DNA of 64,000 nt from an uncultured Pseudovibrio sp. (lineage in GTDB: Bacteria; Pseudomonadota; Alphaproteobacteria; Rhizobiales; Stappiaceae), in NCBI GenBank assembly GCA_947496145.1, contig CANMBS010000014.1, forward strand, positions 1 through 64,000, given 5' to 3'. Position 1 is the stretch's first letter. Every line of letters begins with the position of its first letter. This document shows, piece by piece, positions 58,567 to 64,000 of this stretch. The position numbers and the translations under genes were made by a program. Under the pieces are notes generated by a model. That model was not told the DNA's origin, searched no databases, and saw nothing but the letters and a program-made list of their open reading frames with translations.

Positions 58567-59271
58567 TTAAAGAGCTGCCGCTTTGATCAGCCCACGCAGC
58601 TTATCGCCCACTTCAAGTGGGGTGCCGGGACGATCCATACCCGGAAGCCAGGTGATATCCCACTTATTGCGTTGCCGGATTTTGAGTGTCGGCTGTACCT
58701 CAGCGTGAGTAAGAACTGTCTGGCGTGTGACGGGGATTTTGTAGGTTTCACACAAATCAGCAATGACACTGGTAAAGGCGGTAACTTGCATTTCCGTAAT
58801 TGGATACTTGCCCGGATCAAAGGGGCGTTCTTTGGCACCTGCCATGGCATCCATTGCCACGCCTATGGAGCCTGTATTCAGCGCTCTGGTATGGGCAGCG
58901 TACTGACCGTTCCGGCAACTCTCGTTCGCTTCAGGTTTCAGTGCCCCCATAAAGACCTTACCAAGCCGGTCCACAATGACATGGTAGTGACTGCGCTCAA
59001 GATCGTTCACGCCATCAGCACCTGCTGTCCAGTGCATGATGATGCGGCTCAGTCCTGTTTCAGGATGCAGGCTCTCATAGTTGTCTGCCCCGATCCCTGC
59101 GGTTAACAGGGCTTTGTGTGTCAGAGGACCGACAATTCCATCAGGAGATAATTTGCGTGAGCGTTGAAACTGGATAAGCGCTGCCTTTGTTTTAGGGCCA
59201 GCAATTCCGTCAAAAGGTCCTGGGTCAAATCCAGATTTGTCCAGCGCTTGTTGTACCTTCATCCAGTCCAT
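58567..59271 (-). CDS. Phage endolysin: peptidoglycan-binding and N-acetylmuramoyl-L-alanine amidase
   Basis: A 234-residue protein. Residues 1-65 are a PG_binding_1 domain (VQQALDKSGFDPGPFDGIAG, ALIQFQRSRKLSPDGIVGPLT). Residues about 70-230 are an amidase_2 (T7-lysozyme/PGRP-like) domain with zinc ligand His80 (IIMHWTAG), SHYHVIVDRLGKVF and a C-terminal VLTHAEVQP. GGAGGAAATCT precedes ATG 59271. No signal peptide is present, so release depends on the holin. It lies between the gpX gene and the holin. Confidence 0.9.
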   Translation of the reverse strand: MDWMKVQQALDKSGFDPGPFDGIAGPKTKAALIQFQRSRKLSPDGIVGPLTHKALLTAGIGADNYESLHPETGLSRIIMHWTAGADGVNDLERSHYHVIVDRLGKVFMGALKPEANESCRNGQYAAHTRALNTGSIGVAMDAMAGAKERPFDPGKYPITEMQVTAFTSVIADLCETYKIPVTRQTVLTHAEVQPTLKIRQRNKWDITWLPGMDRPGTPLEVGDKLRGLIKAAAL

Positions 59272-59294
59272 AGATTTCCTCCAAATTTCAGGCA

Positions 59295-59318
59295 TAAAAA
59301 AAGCCCGCAGAGCGGGCT
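59295..59318 (-). terminator. Terminator between gpX and the endolysin gene
   Basis: AGCCCGC (59302-59308) and GCGGGCT (59312-59318) form a tight stem followed on the minus strand by a run of seven T residues. Tail and lysis genes may thus be separately expressed, or the site may be read through by an antiterminated late transcript. Confidence 0.75.
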
Positions 59319-59340
59319 GTTGAGGCGGTGGGCGCAAAAG

Positions 59341-59574
59341 CTAATCCCATAGTGGCGTGATGCTTTTCACAGTGCGTGCAGGTCGTGGGGGCAAGGTGAC
59401 CATATCACCTGCAGAAAGCCTCAGTCCTTTCGCTGCAAGGTGCTTGTTGTTGTCCAGCAGGAGTTCCAGTGTGCCGTCATGGTCGCCATAAAACTTGTAG
59501 GCAATCAGATCCACCATGTCCCCATCTGAGGCTTTGTAGGCATGACTGCCGTCTTTCAAAGGAATGAATTTCAT
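59341..59574 (-). CDS. Phage tail protein X
   Basis: A 77-residue LysM-like protein of the P2 gpX family: ASDGDMVDLIAYKFYGDHDG, LELLLDNNKHLA and GDMVTLPPRP, the pattern of the tail X protein of contractile phages. The start at 59574, with AGGTGG just before the ATG, avoids overlap with gpD; an earlier in-frame ATG at 59604 overlaps the gpD stop by 23 nt and is less likely. Here X follows D. Confidence 0.85.
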   Translation of the reverse strand: MKFIPLKDGSHAYKASDGDMVDLIAYKFYGDHDGTLELLLDNNKHLAAKGLRLSAGDMVTLPPRPARTVKSITPLWD

Positions 59575-59581
59575 CTGCCAC

Positions 59582-60745
59582 CTATTCTGGGCCATCGCCT
59601 TCATTTAAGCCAAGGTTGCCCTCATTAGGAGCGTAGGGGCTTTTAGGCTTGGGCTTGGGCACATTGGCTCTTGTTTTAGAGCTACTGCTCCCCTCACCGT
59701 CTTTGCCCTTTTCAGCAGCCTTCTTACGGCCCATTGAAGGCACCTCACATTCAATGGTGTTGTAGTAAAGGCTATTCCCGCTGAAATGATGCGTGACGGA
59801 CGTACTGGACCACAGGCCGTCCACCTCGGGCCTTATGTTTTTTGCAAGCACAAAGCAGCCAGCCTGCACGTTGATATCGCCGCGAACGGAAAATGTGGCC
59901 TTTCCGGCAGCACGCGCCAGCTCAGTTGCTTTCGACTTTGCAGCTCTCCTGGCTTCCTCCTCAGAAGGTAAGACTTCTGGAATTTCGAAGTCTGGCCCGT
60001 CCTCAACGGTTTCTTCTTCCTCAACCTTCTGCTCGGCTTTCTTGCGATCATACCATTTGGCTTTGACCTTGCCATGTTTGGGGCGCTGAAAGTCATCTGT
60101 CGAATAGCCACTTGGCTCCAACAGGTTGGAATCAGGCTCAATGACGTATGGCCCGACCTCTTTTCCGGACACGGTCTTGCCAGTGCCCTTCTTCATGACG
60201 ACCAGCTTGCCATCTTTTACCGAAACACTGGCGTCAAATTGCAAGCCAAGCCGGGTTGCAAACTGAATGTCGTCTTCTTCTGACTGTGCTTCATAGCGGT
60301 TTACTTCCACGGCAATTTCCTTGCCAAGCTTCAGCTCCCACTTGTTGCGCTTTGCGATGTCCTCAAAGATCTCTTTGTAGGTGGGATGTGTTTTGATCTT
60401 GTAGGCCTTCGTGCGCTTTTCCTTGGCCCTGGAACTGACATCTACTGATTGCGCAGATACCTGAATCTCATGCGGATAGCCGCCAAGTCCAATCTGATCC
60501 ACTTTGAACTTGCCAAAGTCTCTTTCGGTCCGTTCGCCGGATATTGGGTCAATCACTCCTGCGACAAGGGAGAACGTGGTTCCCTTGCCAGGTGGAGTGA
60601 TCTTTGCTTCAGGATCAGTGATCGCAAAGGTCACGGTGTCAGAGTTACCGCCAGCATTTTCGGTGACAGTGCATTCCACGCCATGCGTGCGCATACGCCC
60701 TGAAATGTCCTCACCATTGGACCAGACTTCGAAAAATGGGGTCAT
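59582..60745 (-). CDS. Phage late control protein D / tail hub (gpD, VgrG-like)
   Basis: A 387-residue baseplate hub protein of the P2 gpD type, opening with FFEVWSNGEDISGRM and having VDVSSRAKEKRTKAYKIKTHPTYKEIFEDIA (in parts), FATRLGLQFDASVSVKDGKL and a long acidic and Lys-rich tail. The C-terminus (about 345-387) is disordered with SSSSKTRANVPKPKPK. The gene overlaps gpU by 4 nt (ATGA) and is closely followed by gpX. Confidence 0.88.
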   Translation of the reverse strand: MTPFFEVWSNGEDISGRMRTHGVECTVTENAGGNSDTVTFAITDPEAKITPPGKGTTFSLVAGVIDPISGERTERDFGKFKVDQIGLGGYPHEIQVSAQSVDVSSRAKEKRTKAYKIKTHPTYKEIFEDIAKRNKWELKLGKEIAVEVNRYEAQSEEDDIQFATRLGLQFDASVSVKDGKLVVMKKGTGKTVSGKEVGPYVIEPDSNLLEPSGYSTDDFQRPKHGKVKAKWYDRKKAEQKVEEEETVEDGPDFEIPEVLPSEEEARRAAKSKATELARAAGKATFSVRGDINVQAGCFVLAKNIRPEVDGLWSSTSVTHHFSGNSLYYNTIECEVPSMGRKKAAEKGKDGEGSSSSKTRANVPKPKPKSPYAPNEGNLGLNEGDGPE

Positions 60746-61185
60746 ATCGATATCGAGATAAAGCTGTTTACGGCCTTCTGGCGTTCAGAGTCTTCAGGAG
60801 CCACATACTGAGTAAGCTCCATTGTCGTCTCAAACTTTTCTGGGATGGGGTGAGCGCCCCAGAAGGTTTCGTTTTCATTGGAGATGCGACCAACCCATAG
60901 GCCAAGCACGCTTCCAGACCCATGGACCAGAAGCGCAGGCTTTTGCGCCCTTATAGCAGCCTGAATACCGCGCAGCTGTGTAATGCCCATCTTGTTCAGG
61001 TGATGCGGGTAGAAGGTGCTTTGCAGCGTAATCGTATCGGGATTGGCACCAAGGGTATGGACTTGTGCAACTGCACCGACAACCGGCACGGGCACCACAC
61101 GGCCTTCCACTTTCCGTTTCAGCTCCTCAATGGAGTATGTTGGAACAGAGAACCGGAACTCTCCCCAGCGCATCATTACAGGCAT
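60742..61185 (-). CDS. Phage tail protein U
   Basis: A 147-residue protein of the P2 gpU family: MMRWGEFRFSVPTYSIEELKR at the start, the TLQSTFYPHH segment and LWVGRISNENETFWGAHPIPEKFETTMELTQY. gpU is a tail-completion and tube-terminating protein in P2-type tails. It lies 9 nt downstream of the tape measure gene and overlaps gpD by 4 nt. Confidence 0.88.
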   Translation of the reverse strand: MPVMMRWGEFRFSVPTYSIEELKRKVEGRVVPVPVVGAVAQVHTLGANPDTITLQSTFYPHHLNKMGITQLRGIQAAIRAQKPALLVHGSGSVLGLWVGRISNENETFWGAHPIPEKFETTMELTQYVAPEDSERQKAVNSFISISI

Positions 61186-61194
61186 GGTATCACC

Positions 61195-64000
61195 TTATCC
61201 ATAGCTGGACCTGCCGCTCATGGAGATCTGGGTGGAACGGTTCAGCTGGCGCTCCATGATCTTGAGTACCTGACGTGCGAAATCTTCAGGGCTAACGGCT
61301 TGAACGTGGAAATGGTTGGTGAAAGAAACAGGTCCGCCTGCCATCCCGCCGCCGCCAGATACATTCGCGATCTGATTGTTCGGGATGACGTTTCCATCAC
61401 CTTCCATTTCCAAAACTTCAGGACCGTCCTCACCGACAAGAAACAACCCGCCTTTCCAGACTGGACCACCTTTGCGCCGCGCACCGTCAATCTTTCTGGC
61501 AGGCATTGAAGCCCCGGCAGGACCGGTAGAGCCAAGTCCTTTAAGGCTTGCTCCCAAACCGGAAACCTTAGCTTTTGCTGCGTCGATGCTGCTTGTGTCT
61601 ACATTCGGTTTAACAGTTACATCCAGATTTGACTGGATCTCAGAACCAGTCTTGCTTGCTTTGGCACTGAGCGCATCCAGTTCTGTTTTGATTTCGTTCA
61701 AACGAAGGCTTCGCTGCGCAAGTGCTCCTTCCTTCCAGCGATCAGAGGCATGCAGGGTTGGTATCCTGGTAATGGCCTGCTCTATGCGTTGACGCTCTGC
61801 CAAGAGATCATCAATCTTCTTTGCCGTGGGAGAACGTGTGTCCTTTGGGAGCTCATAGGAAACGGCCCCCCAATCTGGTTGCTGCCCCTTGGCCTCCAGC
61901 TTCTTCATGTTGTCATTAAAGTTGCTGTAGAAATTTGCGATGCTTTCCGGGTACTCCGCACTGATCTTCGGATCAGTTTTGAAGGCAGCTAACCAGGGGA
62001 TTTCTTTTTGCACCCATTCTTTAAACTCAGTGAGGAGCTGCCGTGCATACCCAAGGTTGAGATACTTGTCCCAGCCAAGAGGTTTGATGATCAGGTCCCA
62101 TGCAAGTTCTCCAGCAAGCGCAGCCCAGCCAATGTAAGGAATTACGCGCAGGGCCTTCCAAGCGAACGCCCTTATCAAGGATGTCCATTTAAGGCTACCT
62201 GCAATCTTCAACCATGGGATTTTCTTAATGTACGTTTTCCAGTTCAGGACGCCATAGATTAAAACTCCCCACTCAAGAACGCGCAGATAGTCTTTCCAGT
62301 CGAACGTCGTAACCACAGCACCCCAGTTGATCGGCTTGATATAGTCCTCCCAGACTGGTGAGATGATGATGTTCGACCAGTCTTTGAGTACCGGAATTAC
62401 ATCTTCCCAGGCAAAAGTAGCTGCGGCCTTGATAGCGTCAACAGGGCTTGAAATCTTCCAGTCCCAGTTTTTGAACCATTCTTTCAAATCTGCGAAAGTC
62501 GCTTTGGCTGCATTTATGCCTTCCGTGGTTTTATTCAGCCCCCACGCAACCCCTTGTCCCATCTTGCTACCCCAACGCCTCCAGCTGAAGGTATTGGTAT
62601 CGCCAGTAAGTGTCGTGAACAAAGACGAGAACGCATCCCCTATGTCGTCTAGGAGTTTTAACGTGTCACTGCTCAAGCCAGTGGTAAGGCCAGCCCAGAA
62701 GCCATCTGCGGCAACTGAGAACTGTTTCCATTTAAGGTGAACGAATTTTGCAAAGCCCTTGAAGAACTGAAGAGCCGGCCCTTTGATCTGGTCCCAGTTC
62801 ATAGCGGCGATTGTAGCAAGCCCTGCCCCAACCCAGGTGAGAGGGTTGAGTGCAAAAGCCGCCGTTGCAGCAAGGCCGCTTAACAAGAACCCGAGAGGCG
62901 CAAGGGCAGCAATGGAAAGCACAGCATAGGTGCCAAACTTCAACAGTTCTGGATTGGTTTTAGAAAGCTCTGCTATACCGGTAGTGATTGAACTCAGGAC
63001 ATCTGAGACTTCTTTCAGCATTCCTGTCTTGGAAAGGGAGATGTTAAAGTTCTCCCAGGCAGCTTGCAGGCGCATCCAGACACCCACAATACCTTTCACG
63101 CGAATGCGTGCCATCCGGTCAGCTGAACCGCGATAGTTGGCCTCCATCTCAGAGAGCTTGGCTTCAACATCACCCGCAAGCAATGCCATGATCTTTGCAG
63201 CGTGGCGCTTGCCAAAGATATCGTTAAAGTATGCCTCGGCATTGGGGTGCTTCCTGAAGGCCCGTAACAGCCCCCTGAAGTCGATCTGTGTTCCAAGGAC
63301 TGTCAGGGACTCAGTAAGACTGTCTGCAAGGATCTTCCGGTCAATAAAACCATCACCGCCAAGTTCTTTGGTGATCATATCCCCCATGGCAGCAACGAGT
63401 TTCAAGGGCGCTTTGTTCAGGCCGGGATCATCCAGCAACTCCTGCATCTGAGGAATGAGCGTACGAGCATCAATCCCATCTAAAGAAAGCTGCTCTGCAA
63501 GAGCTGTAGCTGATACCTTCTGCGCTCCGGTGATGAAACTGGCTGGATTAATGTTCAAAGCCTCAAAGGCCTTCATAGCCTTCTTGGAAGGCGCAATCAG
63601 GCTCATAAGAGCAAAGCGCAGTCCGGTACCAGCATTTGAAGCTTTAATGCCGTTGTTCGCCAGCTCCATGGAATAGGCAGCAAGCTCTTGAAGACTTTGA
63701 CCCGTTGCAGCAGCAAGAGGAGCGACATACCGAAAGACGGTAGACATCTCCTGAATGTCAGTATTGGACTTGGTTGCTGCGTAGGCTAGCACATCCTCAA
63801 CTTCTTTCATGCTGGCTGCAACCTGCTCACGGGTTGCCATCGGTAAACGCATGGCCTGCGCAATGTTAGTCATGATATCGGCGGTCTCAGGTATCCCGAT
63901 ATCGCCTGCAAGCGAAACATTCAAAGTAGAGCGCAAAGACCCCATCATCTGCTCAAAGTTCATGCCTGCACGGTTCAGCTCAAAGGCCGCACCAAGAATG
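61195..64000 (-). CDS. Phage tail tape measure protein (partial, 5' end outside window)
   Basis: The frame is open to the window edge; at least 934 codons are visible, and the true start lies beyond. The N-terminal region is a TP901-type tape measure core (NIAQAMRLPMATREQVAASMKEVEDVLAYAATK, GIKASNAGTGLRFALMSLIAP). A hydrophobic part with two membrane-like helices follows (about residues 342-388 counted from the Met codon at 63963). Then comes a tryptophan-rich segment with 9-residue spacing (about 519-631), and a C-terminus with GEDGPEVLEMEGDGNVIPN, typical of tape measure ends. It sets tail length and is probably ejected into the target cell. Confidence 0.93.
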   Translation of the reverse strand, partial: ILGAAFELNRAGMNFEQMMGSLRSTLNVSLAGDIGIPETADIMTNIAQAMRLPMATREQVAASMKEVEDVLAYAATKSNTDIQEMSTVFRYVAPLAAATGQSLQELAAYSMELANNGIKASNAGTGLRFALMSLIAPSKKAMKAFEALNINPASFITGAQKVSATALAEQLSLDGIDARTLIPQMQELLDDPGLNKAPLKLVAAMGDMITKELGGDGFIDRKILADSLTESLTVLGTQIDFRGLLRAFRKHPNAEAYFNDIFGKRHAAKIMALLAGDVEAKLSEMEANYRGSADRMARIRVKGIVGVWMRLQAAWENFNISLSKTGMLKEVSDVLSSITTGIAELSKTNPELLKFGTYAVLSIAALAPLGFLLSGLAATAAFALNPLTWVGAGLATIAAMNWDQIKGPALQFFKGFAKFVHLKWKQFSVAADGFWAGLTTGLSSDTLKLLDDIGDAFSSLFTTLTGDTNTFSWRRWGSKMGQGVAWGLNKTTEGINAAKATFADLKEWFKNWDWKISSPVDAIKAAATFAWEDVIPVLKDWSNIIISPVWEDYIKPINWGAVVTTFDWKDYLRVLEWGVLIYGVLNWKTYIKKIPWLKIAGSLKWTSLIRAFAWKALRVIPYIGWAALAGELAWDLIIKPLGWDKYLNLGYARQLLTEFKEWVQKEIPWLAAFKTDPKISAEYPESIANFYSNFNDNMKKLEAKGQQPDWGAVSYELPKDTRSPTAKKIDDLLAERQRIEQAITRIPTLHASDRWKEGALAQRSLRLNEIKTELDALSAKASKTGSEIQSNLDVTVKPNVDTSSIDAAKAKVSGLGASLKGLGSTGPAGASMPARKIDGARRKGGPVWKGGLFLVGEDGPEVLEMEGDGNVIPNNQIANVSGGGGMAGGPVSFTNHFHVQAVSPEDFARQVLKIMERQLNRSTQISMSGRSSYG

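Overview
The window is chromosomal DNA of an alphaproteobacterium with moderate GC. The gene orders are typical of that class: lptF-lptG-lptD-surA-pdxA-rsmA divergent from pepA-holC, fabD-fabG-acpP-fabF-mltG-yicC-gmk, rpsF-rpsR-rplI followed by dnaB, and a YfgM-like TPR gene-bamB-der. Protein character and base composition remind me of marine Hyphomicrobiales such as Pseudovibrio; that genus guess is inference only. No rRNA gene, complete tRNA gene, CRISPR array or insertion sequence is visible.

Layout. 0-7.7 kb: ndk, a DinB-family gene, a decayed DUF1801 gene, an ABC-F ATPase, an orphan two-gene operon on the minus strand (4252-5108), a DUF4410-like lipoprotein, a frameshifted methyltransferase coupled to holC, and a tiny membrane ORF. 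8-17.6 kb: pepA and the divergent outer-membrane assembly and cofactor operon. 17.6-20.5 kb: a periplasmic redox group (cytochrome b561, cytochrome c', Tat-exported multicopper oxidase). 20.7-27.6 kb: fatty-acid and cell-wall genes, all on the minus strand. 28-37 kb: plus-strand translation, replication, alr, radA, cvpA, purF and an SDR gene. 37-43.2 kb: an inositol-monophosphatase-family gene, der, bamB, a TPR gene and two tandem NnrU-family genes. 43.4-55.6 kb: PilZ, a DksA-type zinc finger protein, guaA, a MarR regulator, a TPR protein, an RsmB-type methyltransferase, guaB, a broken MFS transporter, rlmE and a Ppx/GppA phosphatase.

From about 56 kb to the end of the window is the edge of a contractile-tail phage or tailocin locus, all on the minus strand. 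It reads tape measure (partial), gpU, gpD, gpX, amidase endolysin, LLH-type holin, an overlapping Rz/Rz1-like pair, a second holin-like peptide and two small ORFs with good ribosome sites. A tRNA-like half and a structured terminator-bearing segment lie at its edge. No head, integrase or regulatory genes fall inside the window, so prophage and tailocin cannot be told apart here.

The core genes look intact. Three accessory genes are broken: DUF1801, the methyltransferase and the MFS transporter. The observations I would follow first are the near-perfect 9-residue tryptophan periodicity in the phage tape measure protein (62071-62409), the orphan pair at 4252-5108, the overlapping spanin-like lysis genes, and the tRNA-like and structured elements at the phage boundary.
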